Made by a program: the position numbers and the translations under genes. DNA of 64,000 nucleotides from Cephalotus follicularis (taxonomy: Eukaryota > Streptophyta > Magnoliopsida > Oxalidales > Cephalotaceae), in contig BDDD01005686.1 in the NCBI GenBank assembly GCA_001972305.1, forward strand, positions 1 to 64,000, given 5' to 3'. Numbering within the stretch: position 1 is the stretch's first letter; each line of letters opens with the position of its first letter. Of this stretch, positions 45,586-58,452 are shown piece after piece. The notes under the pieces are model-generated. The model ran no database searches. It was given only the letters and a program-made list of their open reading frames with translations, and had not been told where the DNA came from.

Positions 45586-47488
45586 TGTTAGAGTAGGGGT
45601 GTCCTTGCATGCCACGAGGTGGCTCTGCATAAATATATATGTATGTATGAGATGCACTCCTTAACTGGAGATATCTCTTTAAGCCGTGGGGCGGCTGAAT
45701 TTATGTATATTACACTCTCTATTTACACAATATGAATTCCTTTTTTTGTTTTTTATATTGCATATTCAATCAACAATGGCAACCCACTATATGTATATCC
45801 CAAACCATCTTAAATGGATCGGGTGATCACCATGTCATCCGAGTACACATATAGTGCCCTATCGTTCGAGGGGTTGGATCTCATGCCTGAGAGGTTATGA
45901 GAATGAGATCATTACTCCCTTCTAATAGAACGTTCCAAGTTATAGGTTCACTTTCTTAGGGCAATTGTGGAATCGTAAAGACTTGTCGTATTATGCTTGC
46001 TCTCAGGGTATGTGGAGGATGGACCATCTCATTACCATTTGAATTTATCCTAAAGCATAATGCGGGGTTCGTGCTAATGAGCATGAGACAGAACAGACCC
46101 ACCATAGGAAACCTATTTGGAAAGTCATACCTATGTCAATAGGATTCCTATAGTCTCGGTAGTGTATAGTCTATGGTGACTAGTAGACCATTCGTGGAGC
46201 TACGTTGAGAAATTTATAGTCGCACCGGATTCAAACCCGACTTTCGTGTCCCACCTGATTATTGGATAAGCGATGCATGCTACACACATACCAGCTTGGT
46301 GGAAAATCTAGTTTTAACTAGTATATATTAATTTGGCATTAGTTGTTTACTTATTTATTTAAATTTACAACCGTATTATCAAATTGATATATTAAAAGGA
46401 ACCACAGTGGGAGTATGTTTAACATAAGATGTGCGGGGCACATAATTAAACTTAGAGAGATTTTTATTATGTTATACATATAATAAAAGAGAAAGAATTT
46501 TACGATTTTGACTAAGTCAAAATTGGCAGTATGTTTTAATTTTGCCATATTCTCACGCCACTTACACGCAGGGCGCAAAAATGGCGAGAGAAAATGCACG
46601 GGTCTCGTGCATTTCGCACCAGGCATGTGATTCGGCTGGAGAAGATGACGTCGGGGGCGTCGGGGAAAGAGGCAGGCTTTCATCCACGGTAAGCCTCTCT
46701 CTCTTTCTCTCCCGTTTTTCTCTTCTCTCTCTCTCTCTGGTTTGGCCCGACGCTTTATGAGTCTCCCACTGTCGGTGTCCCTTCCGCCACTGACAGTCAC
46801 CGTAGGTGGAACCAACCGATGGCTTTACCTACCTTGACCCTAGTTTAGGCGTTTCCCGATTTTCCCGGAGTTTTTTGTGCCGGTTTTTTGTGTGGAGTCG
46901 ACTCTGCCGAGTCGACTCACTGTACGCCATGACGCCATGTTCTAGGGCGAGTCTCGGCCACCAGTGGCTTTGTCGGCGTTTGGGCGTCCATATATGTCAT
47001 TTTCGGTCCATGACGCGTTGACCGAGTCGCACTGAGTCCGAACTCAGTGATTCACCTCCACTGTTCGCCGCCGTTCGCGGCGCTTCTCGCCCTATCTCCA
47101 CCAGAAACGAGCTGAGCAAATTTTTTGAACTCCGTTGGTATCTTGTTTGAGGTTTTCGTGGACTGGAAAGAAACCGGTAGCGGAGCCGGTAACCGGTAGT
47201 TTCTTCAGCAAGCGTGTAGCGGCAAAGTGACAGAGCCGCCAATGCTGGTATGGTTCCTAATCTTATGTTTTTAATGTTTACCGAATTGGTTTCGGTTAAG
47301 TGGATGTATGCTTGACTGTTTTGTTTCTTCGATTGAATATTAAACGGGGATCCTAGGCTCATCGATTTTGGTAGTATGATGTAATTGTGAACCTTGACTT
47401 GCAGTCTTGGTGTTTTTTGAAAAATTTAAAATTATACACACTTGCATCCTAGACCCAAAATCGACCAGACTCCTCCCGGGTTCCAACA
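45586..47488 (+). mobile_element. 5' LTR of element I
   Basis: TGTTAGAGTAGGGG to TTCCAACA, 1903 bp. Relative to the 3' LTR it lacks about 540 bp after GAGCTACGTTG (46209); the missing part corresponds to about 53274-53812. A TATA-like TAAATATATATG lies near 45630 and a CT-rich leader at 46690-46740. Confidence 0.88.
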
Positions 47489-47490
47489 AG

Positions 47491-47502
47491 TGGTATTAGA
47501 GC
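47491..47502 (+). other. primer-binding site of element I
   Basis: TGGTATTAGAGC, one transition from the consensus tRNA-iMet PBS. Confidence 0.85.
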
Positions 47503-48962
47503 GATCTGTTTTAAAATCAATTGGACATCGATTTTGATTTTTGGTGACTATTTTGGGATGATTAAAGTAGATGGGATTCTAATTTAATTCCCTTCCCATT
47601 GTTGTTTTATAAAATTAAGTTTTTCTTAAACATATGGAAACTAGATTTTAAATAATTTAGTGGGAGTTTTATTGGAATACCGAGAATCTTGGGATTATTT
47701 CGATTGGTCATCAGAAATTCAAATTGCTTGTGTTTATTTATTTCTATTCTGGATATAGATTTAAAAGTCTTATGCAAGATGGTAGGCAATGGGATCGAAC
47801 CTAGCTTTTGGTGCCTTTTGTGGATGATTTAAATTTGCTTTATTATCATGTACTTTATTTGGTCTGTAATATGGTAGCCTGCGAGCACCATTTTTCCTTT
47901 TTTGTGTAATTCTATCTCTCCCTCCATTTGTATTCTATTCTTTAATTTTTTTAAATATATTTTTGTGTAAATTTCATTTTTTGTAAATAATAGAAGAGAA
48001 GAATCGCACAGGAGCTTGAAGAGAGAGATCAAGGAAATTGCAAGACCAAGTGAAGGCCATGTACGCATGGAGCATTTTGTAATAAAGTAGTATTGAATAA
48101 TTCACCTAGGAGACCGAGTGATCACATACGCTCGTGTGATCGCTCATAGATTTAATCCCTAGCCATGCCATTTTTATTTCTATGTGGATCATAGGATGCA
48201 TGAGATGGATGTTTACTTTTTACAAACAATCCAAACACGTCAACCATATTAAGCCGTTCCATATGGATTGGAAGATTAAAATTGATTTAATAAACGGCTT
48301 TGGTAATTTAAAATTTGATGAGACCTGAAATTCCTCAAAATTGTGAAATAATAAGTCCATAAGCGGTGGGACAGTAGGGTGTCCTGTTGTTGGCCTTCCA
48401 CGCCTTCGTTAACTAGTATGGATATATTGGTGTAACGCTGCCACAGCAGAGGTCCCCTGTATGACCATTTCTACTAAATATTAGTACTGGGGTAGTACTT
48501 GAAGGAAGTAGCCATGTTTCGGTGTCGATGGCACGCACACGGGCGGGTATCAAAACAAGTCTATTTCTTTGAGGGTAGTGGGTCTAACTTATACCGAGTT
48601 CATACTATTGGCAGCGCCACAGCGTTGGATTGTATGGGTCGTGAGGCTGAACTTGTATCGGATCTTGCATTTCAAGGGTGGGGCCTTAATGCATATTGAT
48701 GCTAAATGCCTACCTATTTGGTATTATGGTTTGTCCTGCCCCCAGCGGAGACCATAATATGCGAAATAGATTCCGATCCCCACTTGGAAGCGGGTGCTTC
48801 TCAAATTCGACATGGAGGTATGGGATACAATTAGAATAGTGGGAGGAGCCATAATTATTAAAGACCAAGGATTATGGTAATAAGATGAAATGGAATCATC
48901 TACTAAATTACTCTCTTGTTTCTTCTAATAGTTTGTTAGATAACATATTCTATATACTCAAA
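47503..48962 (+). other. 5' untranslated leader of element I
   Basis: Non-coding. Its second half is homologous to the leader of H on the opposite strand (32000-33000). Several ORFs of 60-70 codons overlap it but carry no motif. Confidence 0.7.
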
Positions 48963-50040
48963 TGGCTGACAGTAACGTTATTTGGCATGTTTTATTTTTC
49001 TTCTTAAGAGACATAATCCACGTTCTTTGAATGGTTGCGCATGGTTCTCACAAGCATGAGAGTTTCTCATGTCATGACTGAGATACCCCCACATTTGAGA
49101 TCAAGTCATCTGACCATCACAAGGCCGGGGAGGCTAAGTGGTGGGACGACGATTATAGACCTCAATACATGGTGAGTGTTGCCTTGATGCCAAACTGGCA
49201 AGCGCTATGTATCTCTTCAAAGACCTTATGTGCCGTGTTGATACAACTTGAGGAGTTTTTTGGCACACAGTCGAGGACTAATAAGGTAGTTTTTGACTAG
49301 TCTGGATCAAAACAATCTGTGATACTTATTCATTCTTTTGGAACAACCTCAGGGAGAGGTGGTCAAGAGGATCCAGTTCCAAGGGCAACGAGCTCATAAG
49401 GAAGAAAGAAAAGGAACTACTTCATGTGGTTTGTGGGTTCCATTCATTAGAGGATTAAACAACTTATTAAGGAGAAATCCTGCTTCTGTGTGGGAAGTTA
49501 GGATACTGGAAGAGAAATTGTGAACAATTTCTTGCTTCCATTGCAGATGGTGCCTGGGGGTTAGGTACCATCATATTTTTCATATTTCACTTAGCTTACA
49601 ATGTAAGTTCAATTTGGGTTGTGTACTCAAGTTGTGAGACTAACATTTGTAACTCTTTGCAGATGCTAAGAGGAGCTAGGCAATTGGGAGCTGAGGATGC
49701 AATGGACCTACTACATGAAGATCAGGGATCTACTTTAATGTTGTAGGAGATTTTGATTTGTATATATATGTAAAGCAATGTGGCTTTAGTATATAGACTA
49801 AACTCTTGCAAACATTATACAAAATTTTTGTTCTTAACTTTGATTAGCATATCCAATGTATATTTTGTAAAGCTGGAAGCCTTTTATTTATTACAAATGG
49901 ATAGTGGCTATTATTTTCTGGTTATGTATCAGTTGGCACTGATTAACTAGATAATGGGTTTTTAAGTCTTAAATACTAATCAAACAATAGCACCAGCTAT
50001 TGAGTAAGGAATTAATAATAAAAGACTATGAGAGATATGA
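48963..50040 (+). pseudogene. gag remnant of element I
   Basis: A decayed gag beginning at ATG 48963. Nucleotide similarity to H gag is visible, for example the stretch with GGTTCTCACAAGCATGAGAG...CATGTCATGAC (49040-49080) and the following region ending in TGGTGGGACGACGAT (49139). Frameshifts and large gaps leave no long ORF; the 49338-49523 ORF corresponds to the decayed linker and knuckle region (RRNPASVWEVRILE, out of frame). Confidence 0.6.
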
Positions 50041-52641
50041 TATAAACCCTTCACAATCTTTTGCATTGTTGATCAGGTCATTCTAGCGAGGCTAGATAAA
50101 CACGCTTGGTTAAGGATGGACTTTTGGACATCCAGGACGGGGAGTCCCTTCCAATGTGTGCATCATGTTTCCTTGGTGTAATGACCAAATCTTCTTTTTT
50201 CCAAGGATGGAAAGAAGGAAGTGGACATATTGTAATATATCTGAACTGACATTTGTGATATAATGTCAGATAATGCATGTGAAGGTTTTCACTACTTCAT
50301 TACCTTCACCTGTGATTCATCACGGTTTCGGTAAGTGTTTCAGGTGAAACACAAGTCTGAATCTTTTGAAAGAGTTAAGAGATTTAAACATGAAGTAGAA
50401 ATGCAAACAGGTAAACCCATTAGAGCATTACGCTCTGATCGGGGAAGCGAATACCTGTCTGCAGAATTCTTGGGTTATCTGAGAGATAACGAAATTCTCT
50501 CTCAATGGATCCTTCTCGGAACACCAGGCTTTGATGATGTTTCCAAATGGAGGAAATTGACATTCGTGAATATGTCAAATCCATTATGTCTTTTATTCAT
50601 CTTCTTATCTCCTTCTGGGATTATGCGTTGTAGCGGCAACGTAGAACCTAATCCGGATTCCAATGAAATTCATCCCATCCATATCTTTCAAGATATTAAA
50701 TAGGAGGAAACCCAGCCTAAACCAAGAGGGTTAATGGTTGTCTATCTTTTATTAGAAGGTGAAAACTTTCTAAGTTGGAGGCGCGAGCGGATCGTTTCCA
50801 GTTTTGTGGGGTATCCTAAGAAGTGCTTAGGATTTCATTTCAACCATCCTAGCGAACAAATGGTTTTTGTTTCGCGTACTGCAAAATTCCTCGAAAGGGG
50901 AATACCTGTTTACAGGAAGCAGTGGGAGTAAGGTATAACTAAGTCAGTTATTATCTGGTGAAAGCCCACAGGACGATAAGGAATTAGAGATGGAACCCTC
51001 TAAAGACAAGATTTGGGAAAGGATCCCAACCTGAGAAGGGATCTCAGTAAGGCACTCCTCGTGAGAGGAGTCAGTGAAGATTTTGACAGTGTCTGAGAAA
51101 TGTGGTTTTCTTGCTAAAGGCACTGATAAATCTAAAGTCATCGATGATGACGAGCCTGTCAGCTATAGAGGAAACAATGAAGAGCACTGTTTTCTAGGCA
51201 TGGCTGGGAGTCATGAAATCCGAAATGGACACCGTATACGTCAACCGAGTATGGAACTTGGTTAATGCTCCCATAGGCGGGTTGCCCAATGGTTGCATAC
51301 ATATATATTTAAGAAGAAGATAGGCGTTAATGGAAAAGGTTCAAACCTTTAAATCATAATGATTAAGTCCATTCGGATAATGCTTGTAATTGCCATTCGT
51401 TATGGATATAACAATTGGCATATGGATGTCAAGATGGTCTTCGTTGAAGAACTATCTTGAAGAGGACATCTTAATGTCACAAACCAGAGAGGTTTACATC
51501 CAAGGAACATTTGCATAGAGTGTGTGCTAACTCCTAAGGTTTGTGTATGACCTTATATTAGCATCCGTAGCTGAAACATCTGTTTTTGATTGTATCAAAA
51601 ATGATGCTATGCCTTAAGTCTATCAGAAATAGGATATCCCAAATTTCACTTTCTTGGTAATATACATAGATAAAATTCTACACATTGGTAAGGCTGTAGT
51701 CATGTTATAGTAAAATTAACCAAGAACTTCTCCAAAAGAATTTGCGAGAAACTTCCTACGTTTTGAGAATGAAGATCTTAAGAGTAGATCAAGTAGGTCG
51801 TTCGGACTTTCCCAGAGCCAGTACATCAGCAGGATACTGATATAGTATGGACTTCTGAATTCCATGTTTGGCTTACTGCCAATTAGCCAAGGAATTCATC
51901 TTTCCAAGAGGATGTTGAAAGAGACATTAGAAGAAAGTATTGTATGAGCCAATTACCTTAAGCTTCAACTAAAGGCTACATCATGCAATATCATACTCTG
52001 TATTAGGCCTGACATCGAACAAGCCTAAGGGTATGGCTAGTCGATTATCAGTTCAAACCCTGTGAGAGGGACTGGGAATTGTCAGAGAGATTTGAGAGGG
52101 ACTCAGGATTTCTTCTTGACATCTGGAGAAGATAGTGAATTGAATAAGAGTTTTGTTGACTCTGATTTCAAATGTGATATGAATGATCACAACATCGTAT
52201 CAGGATAAGTGATTGTCCTGAACGAAGGTGCTGTATGAGTTGGAAGAGTCTACAACAGCGGGATACTATTGACTCAACCATGAATAAGAGTATGTTATAA
52301 CCTATGATACCGAAAAGTTGCTGTTTGGTAGCGGAAGTTCACTGTGGAACTTCATGTAGTTTCATCTATCATTCGTCCAGTTGTGTAGAGTGACGAAGAT
52401 GGGGGGCCTTTGCACAGGCTATGGAACCCAGTCTCATTACCGCTCTAAACATAAAAGCAACGGTATCATTATACTATATGATTCATGGGATCATATAAAA
52501 GAGGAAACATTATCCTAGAGAGATTTGCAACGATAGAAAATTTTGGCAGACCCACTGACCAATTCCATGAGCATTAGTAGTACTTCAGCGATAGCGGAAG
52601 TGCGATTGGCTTAGGCTAAAGGTCTTCGTGGCTTGAGGACC
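50041..52641 (+). pseudogene. pol remnant of element I (integrase and RT traces)
   Basis: GAG-pre-integrase traces at 50063-50170. The integrase core is at 50344-50520: KHKSESFERVKRF, QTGKPIRALRSDRGSEYLSA (second catalytic Asp kept), RDNEILSQW. The third acidic region is lost in a decayed segment. Next comes VGYPKKCLGFHFNHPSEQMVFVSRTAKFLE (50797-50900). RT traces start near 51225 (EMDTVYVNRVWNLVNAPIGG) with the palm region too decayed to identify. Homology reaches the polypurine tract at 52642. Compared with H, integrase spacing and order are the same, and I retains a decayed RT part that H lacks. Confidence 0.8.
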
Positions 52642-52652
52642 AAGTGGGAGAT
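52642..52652 (+). other. polypurine tract of element I
   Basis: AAGTGGGAGAT directly precedes TGTTAGAG, the start of the 3' LTR. Confidence 0.85.
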
Positions 52653-55107
52653 TGTTAGAGTAGGGGTTTCCCTGCATGCCACTAGGTGGCTCTGCATAAA
52701 TATATATGTATGTATGAGATGCACTCCTTCACTAGAGATATCTCTTTAATCCGTGGGGCGGCTACATGTATGTATATTACACTCTCTATTTATACAATTT
52801 GAATTCCTTTTTCTGTGATTTATAGTTCATATTCAATCAAAAATGGCAACCCACTATACGTATATCCCAAACCATCTTAAATGGATCACGTGATCACCAT
52901 GTCATCCGAGTACACATATATTGCCCTATCATTCGAGGGGTTGGATCTCATGCCTGAGAGGTTATGAGAATGAGATCCTTACTCCCTTCTGATAGAATGT
53001 TCAAAGTCATAGGTTCACTTTCTTAGGGAAATTGTTGAACCGTAAAGACTTATCGTATTATGCTTGCTCCCGGGGTATGTGGAGGATAGACCATCTCATT
53101 ACCATTTTGATTTATCCTAAAGCATAATGCGGGGTGCATACTAAGGAGCATGAGACTGAACGGACCCACCATAGGAAACCTATTTGGAAAGTCATACCTA
53201 TGAAAATAGGATTCCTATAGTCTCGGTAGTGTATAGTCTATGGTGACTAGTAGACCATTCGTGGAGCTACGTTGTATCGTTAGACCTGAGCGGCTGGCAT
53301 GCATTGTGTTGTGACTGTTTGGCTTTGATTTTTGCCTTCCCCAGCACTAGCCACGTGCTGGCAAAAGGGTTGTCTTAGGGCCTTGTGGGAACTTCATTGA
53401 GATGTATGGGCGAGTTCGCAATAAGGGATCATCACACCTGTATGCAGGGTGATAGGCTCTATATTATTTATGTCCGTTTAGATCATAAAACCCTGATCAG
53501 GTATAGGCAGACTGGATACAGGGTTTCCGGGGATGTTTGCCGAAAGTCTCAATGCCTACGGAAATTTATAGTTATCACGACTTTACCGAAAGGTGACATT
53601 ATTCCGAACCCTAGGTCGCGATCGGAGCCAAGTATGACGTAGGATACATGACACATATGCCGTTGACTGGAAAAAGTACTAGTTTAACCGGATATCGACT
53701 TATAGACGTAATTGATTCTACGGATCCGGAGGGTGATGGGATTCATACCGGGGCTGTTTTAATAGTCAGGCACTATTGGGATAGTCATACCAGAACTCAT
53801 GGGATGTTTTGTGAAATTTATAGTCATACCGGATTCAAACCGGGCTTTCGGTTCCACCTGATTATTGGATAAGCGATGCATGCTACACACATGCTAGCTT
53901 GACGGAAAATCTAGTTTTAACTAGTATATATTAATTTTGCATTAGTGGTTTATTTATTTATTTAAATTTACCACCGTATTATCAAATTGATAGATTAAGA
54001 GGAACCACAGTGGGAGTATGTTTAACATACGATGTGCAGGAAACATCATCAAACTTAGAAAGATTTTTATTATGCTATACATATAATAAAAGAGAAAGAA
54101 ATTTGGGATTTTGACCAAGTCAAACCTGGAATTATGTTTTAATTTCACCATATTCTCACGCCACTAACACGCGGGGCACAAAAATGGCGAGAGAAAACGC
54201 ACCGGTCTCGTGCGTTTCGCACCAGGCGTGCGATCCGACCGGAGAAGACTACGACGGGGGCGTCGGTGGCCGGGCAAAGAGGCCGGCTTTCATCCACGGA
54301 AGCCTCTCTCTCTTTCTCTCTCGTTTTTCTCTTCTCCCTCTCTCTGGTTTGGCCCGATGCTTTACACATCTCCCACTGTCGGTGCCTCTTCCGCCACCGA
54401 CAGTCACTGTTGTTGGAGCCAACCGATGACTCTACCTACCTTGACCCTAGTTTAGGCGTTTCCTGGTTTTCCTGGCGTTTTTCTGGCCGGTTTTTGGTGT
54501 GGAGTTGACTCTGCTGATTCGACTATCTGTGCGCCGTGACGCCGCGTTCCAGGCTGAGTCTCACCGAGTCTCGGCCACCAGTGGCTTTGTCGGCGTGTGG
54601 GCGTCCACATATGTCATTGCCGGTCCATGATGCATTGACCGAGTAGCACTAAGTCCGAACTCAGTGAGTCACCGCCACTGTTCGCTGCCGTCCGGGGTGC
54701 TTCTCGCCCTTTCTCCACTAGAAACGAGCTGAGTAGATTTTTTTGGAGTCTGTTGGTGTCTTGTTTGAAGTTTTCGTGAACTGGCCGGAAACCGAGAGTG
54801 GAGCCAGTAACCGGCATTTGCTTCGGCAAGCGTGTAGCGACAAAGTGACGGAGCCGCCAATGTTGGTATGGTTCATAATCTTATGTTTTTAATTTTTACC
54901 GAATTGGTTTCGGTTAAGTGGATGTATGCTTGAATGTTTTGTTTGTTCGATTGAATATTAAACGGGGATCCTAGGCGCATAGATTTTGGTAGTAAGATGT
55001 AATTGTGAACCTTGACTTGCAGTCTTGATGTTTTTTGAAAAATTTAAAATTATACACACTTGCATCCTAGACCCAAAATCGACCAGGACCCCTCCCGGGT
55101 TCCAACA
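52653..55107 (+). mobile_element. 3' LTR of element I
   Basis: 2455 bp, TGTTAGAGTAGGGG to TTCCAACA. It contains the segment missing from the 5' LTR. Its first ~1 kb is an inverted copy of 55999-55108 (H LTR), giving an inverted repeat with arms of about 0.9 kb. Confidence 0.9.
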
Positions 55108-55112
55108 ATTCT

Positions 55113-55999
55113 TGGCTCCGACCGCGACCTACGGTTCAGAATAATGTCACCCCTAGGTAAATCCGCGATAACTATAAATTCATGTATGCACTAAGACTAT
55201 TGGCAGACCTCCCCGGAAATCCCATTTGAAGTCTGCCTATACCTGATCAAGGTTTGAAGTTTTCAACGGACATAAATAACATAGAGCCGGTCACCCTTCA
55301 TACGGTGTGACAATCCCTTATCGCGCATTCGCCCATACATCTCAATAAAGCTCCCGCAAGGCCCAAAGAAAACCAATTTTCCAGGAGGTGGCTAGTGCTT
55401 GGGAAGGCGAAAATCAAAGCCAAGCAGTTACAGCACCATGCATGCCAGCTGCTCGGGTCTAAGGACACAACGTAGCCCACAAATGGTCTACTAGTCACCA
55501 TAGACTATACACTACCGATACTATAGGAATCCTATTAACATAGGTATGACTTTCCAAATAGGTTTCCTATGGCGGGTCTGTTTGGTGACTTGCTCTCTTG
55601 TATACACCTTGCATCAGCTTTAGGGTAAACCTAAATGGCAATGAGATGTTCCATCCCCCACACACAAGGGGGCAAGCATAATACTGATGGTCTTTAAGGT
55701 TCATCAATTGCCCTAAGAAAGTGAACCTCTGACTTGGAGCATTCAATCAGAAGGGAGTAAGGATCTCATTGTCATAACCTCCCAGGCATGAGATCCAACC
55801 CTTTTACGACAGGGCACTATACGTGTACTCAGTGGATATTAATCGACTGGTCCATGTAAGATGGGTTGGAATATAGGTGGCCATTAACTATTGAAATAAT
55901 GCACATAAACATGAAAAGGAATTCAAATTTTCTATATACAAAGTGTTTATCCAAGCATAAGGCAACCTCGTGGCATGCTGGTACACCCCTACTCTAACA
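55113..55999 (-). mobile_element. 5' LTR of element H, upstream part (LTR start)
   Basis: The minus strand begins TGTTAGAGTAGGGGTGTAC at 55999 and runs to the I insertion site. Aligns with the first ~960 bp of the I 3' LTR. Confidence 0.88.
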
Positions 56000-56016
56000 G
56001 TGGGCAATGCACATCC
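56000..56016. other. Short spacer between H and L
   Basis: 17 bp between the LTR start of H and the LTR end of L; GTGGG and CATCC are their respective flanking pentamers, but neither partner copy is available in the window. Confidence 0.5.
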
Positions 56017-56788
56017 TGTCACGCCCCAAACCCCAAGGAAGCACCAAAGGCCCGACACATGGTAGGTCCATCCATACCATCCATGAAAATGCTATAAATT
56101 TAAAACTTTAAATACCATATGCATGCGGAAGATAATATCAATACCCATGTAGAAATGCCCATTCATATACGCATCATTCCATACAAATATCTTATGCACT
56201 GCCACAAGCCGGCATGTCAAAAGCCGGAACGAAACTTGTCTCTCATACATCCAACACATATATACACAAGGTAAATAACATCACCATACCGCTACACAAG
56301 AATCAGATATACGATCTGGTCCGTCTTATCACCTCGGAGCATCACCTGAACCTGAGCCCGACCCATTACGAAAATGGGTCAACGACCACTAGTCGAGTAG
56401 GTAATACCATATGCGATGAAATGGAATGCAAAAGATATAGTGATATGCCATGTAATGCGACAACATAATAGCATGTTATGCGTGCATTAGAATAACCCTG
56501 TATGCATGGCATGTCATATGCATGAATGCCAACTGCGGACAACTCTAGTACACCAACCGTCCCTAAGCAGTGGCGTACTTTGCTAGTCCTAAAATCACAT
56601 CAAAGGCCATAGGCCTGAAGACATTCCATAAAAACCATCCATAACCATACCATAAGAACAATCAATCCATAGGGTCAAGTACTTCTCTGCCTCTCCGGCC
56701 TTAGATAGTGCCTCCACCATCCATGCACCCTCTGTGCCATATCCAGTGGAGCATAGGATAACATCGGCCACATATCGATATCATAATG

Positions 56789-57124
56789 CTAGTCATGAAG
56801 GTACTAGCCGCTGTGTGGACCTGCGACTCAATCCCAAAGGATCTGAACAACGTCTACCCTAAATCACTGATACTAGTCCCAAAGGTACTATCCCCTGATG
56901 GGACCCGTAACTCAATCCCGAAGGAGCTCAACTCGGTCTACCCCAAATCCATAATGCTAGTCCAGAAGGTACTAGCCCCTGAGGGGACCCATGACTCAAT
57001 CCCTAAGGAGCTAAGCACGGTCTACCTTAAATGCATAATGCTAGTCTAGAAGGTACTAGCCCCTGAGGGGACCTGTGACTCAATCCCGAAGGAGCTCAAC
57101 AAGGTCTACCCTAAATCTTGATAT
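56789..57124 (-). repeat. 84-bp tandem repeat, four copies, in LTR L
   Basis: CTAGTC starts at 56789, 56873, 56957 and 57041, exactly 84 bp apart. Each unit contains GGTACTAKCCCCTGAKGGGACC, with the perfect palindrome CCCCTGAGGGG in copies 3 and 4, and GACTCAATCCC and GGTCTACC. As 84 is a multiple of 3, an ORF with 28-residue repeats appears on plus, but this is an artefact of the period. Confidence 0.93.
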
Positions 57125-57604
57125 GTGGCCTACATCCATAATGCTTCATGACGAAAATCAACCATAAGAATCAACGACGATAGCCGTACCATACCCTTAA
57201 ACCATAACCATATTCCATTTAAAAGATAGGGACCTACCATAAAGGATCACATAGGATCCATCTGTCAAACCATTTACATAACCATAACCTTTTTCCGTAA
57301 CCATAAGCCACTTCGCTTTTTTTGTTGTTCCCTATCGGAGTTGAAAATAATGGAGAGGAAGTCTGACTAGGATATCCGTGTCCATATATCCCAATTGAGC
57401 TGTCCTAAGCATTTATTGAAAACCATTCGTATAAAAACCATTTTTCTTTATAAAACTTCCTTTAAAGATTGATTTATAGTTAAAAGTGCTAAAATTAGGA
57501 TTTCCATATTCTACAAGGCCTTAGGAAAGCTTCCTATGGAATCCATTTGGAGAGAATAACATTTGGGATGAAAACCATAAAATTTGGCTAAACAAGACAA
57601 GGGT

Positions 57605-57925
57605 TGTAGGCGTTGACACATAAGGTTTTGGCGTCGATGCCTAAAGTTTAAGCATCGACACTTTACGCTAGGCGTCGACGCTTAAAGCACTAGGGCTTGA
57701 GCGTCAACCCTTAAAGCACTGGGCCTTGAGCATCGACGCATGCGCTAAGCATCAACTGCTGGCAACACATAAGGCGTCAATGCTTACTGAAGGCGTCGAC
57801 GCTTATGTCCCCTTCCCTCGTAGCGTTAATGTGTTGCGCAGAAAGGCGCACCAACGCAAAGGCACCTAGGCTTTGACGCTGCAGTAAGGAACACGTTAAC
57901 GTCTACGAAGAACACGTTAACACCT
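57605..57925 (-). repeat. AAGCGTCGACGCTT-type array in LTR L
   Basis: Units TAGGCGTTGACAC, TGGCGTCGATGCC, AAGCATCGACAC, TAGGCGTCGACGCTTAAAG, GAGCGTCAACCC, GAGCATCGACGC, AAGGCGTCAATGC, AAGGCGTCGACGCTTA, CACGTTAACGTC, CACGTTAAC; spacing 15-40 bp. Confidence 0.85.
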
Positions 57926-58443
57926 TGGGTTGCTGTCAACTATAAAAATAATCAAAAAATCCTTCAAAATCCAAGTAAACTATTTTTAATTCCAATCAAA
58001 GGAAGCTACAAGCTCCTGCCCTTGAAAGAACATTAAAAACAGCTTTAAAACCATGTCCATAAACCTTAGATTGTGAGAAAAATGGGAATTGGACAAAAAG
58101 CTCCAAATCCTCTGATTCCGCTCAAATCTACCTTTTAATCCATTTTTAACCCTATCAATTACCCTACTCCATCCATCTAGCATATATGCAACTATCCATA
58201 ACCATAAAACCATACAAATCCATCCATATAAGGAGATCGGAGCATAAGTATAACCTACGTTAATTAGTTGAGAATAGAGAATAGGCTGCTTGAATCTGTA
58301 TTCAGCTTCTTCCTTTAGGTTCTATATGCTACTATGATTCCAACAACTCCTCGTTTGCTTGATTTTGCCCACCCTCTCTCTAACTCACACTCTCTCTATC
58401 TCTCTAAACGAATTGAGAAGTGATATGAGAAAGAACTGAACTG

Positions 58444-58452
58444 CCTATATAT
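58444..58452 (-). promoter_or_regulatory. Putative TATA box of LTR L
   Basis: The minus strand reads AATATATAGGC, upstream of a GA-rich leader, as in LTR G. Confidence 0.5.

Larger units (their letters stand above)
45586..55107 (+). mobile_element. Element I, full-length Ty1/copia relative of H, highly decayed, 9522 bp
   Basis: 5' LTR 45586-47488, 3' LTR 52653-55107, PBS 47491, polypurine tract 52642-52652. Flanks AGTCT (45581-45585) and ATTCT (55108-55112) are a TSD with one change. The joined flanks align with the I 3' LTR at 53612-53662 in inverse, proving that I inserted into an H-type LTR of opposite orientation. Confidence 0.9.
29560..55999 (-). mobile_element. Element H, Ty1/copia, 3'-truncated, carrying D and I
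   Basis: In minus order: 5' LTR from 55999 (interrupted by element I), PBS at 44042-44031, leader (interrupted by element D), gag from 31919, and pol to about 29560. The reverse transcriptase, RNase H and 3' LTR are absent. The leader, gag, integrase and first ~1.1 kb of the LTR are homologous to element I. Without D and I, about 6.9 kb remain. Confidence 0.85.

Noticed and set aside
54184..54508. Overlapping plus-strand ORFs of about 80 codons
   Set aside because: All three frames are open in a GC-richer LTR leader (with a counterpart at 46542-46760); no frame shows a domain.
56786..57049. An 87-codon ORF with 28-residue repeats
   Set aside because: It is produced by the 84-bp tandem repeat in LTR L, whose period is divisible by 3, and lies antisense to the element.
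56789..57124. CRISPR-like repeat array
   Set aside because: Units are contiguous 84-bp tandem copies without unique spacers, in a plant LTR.
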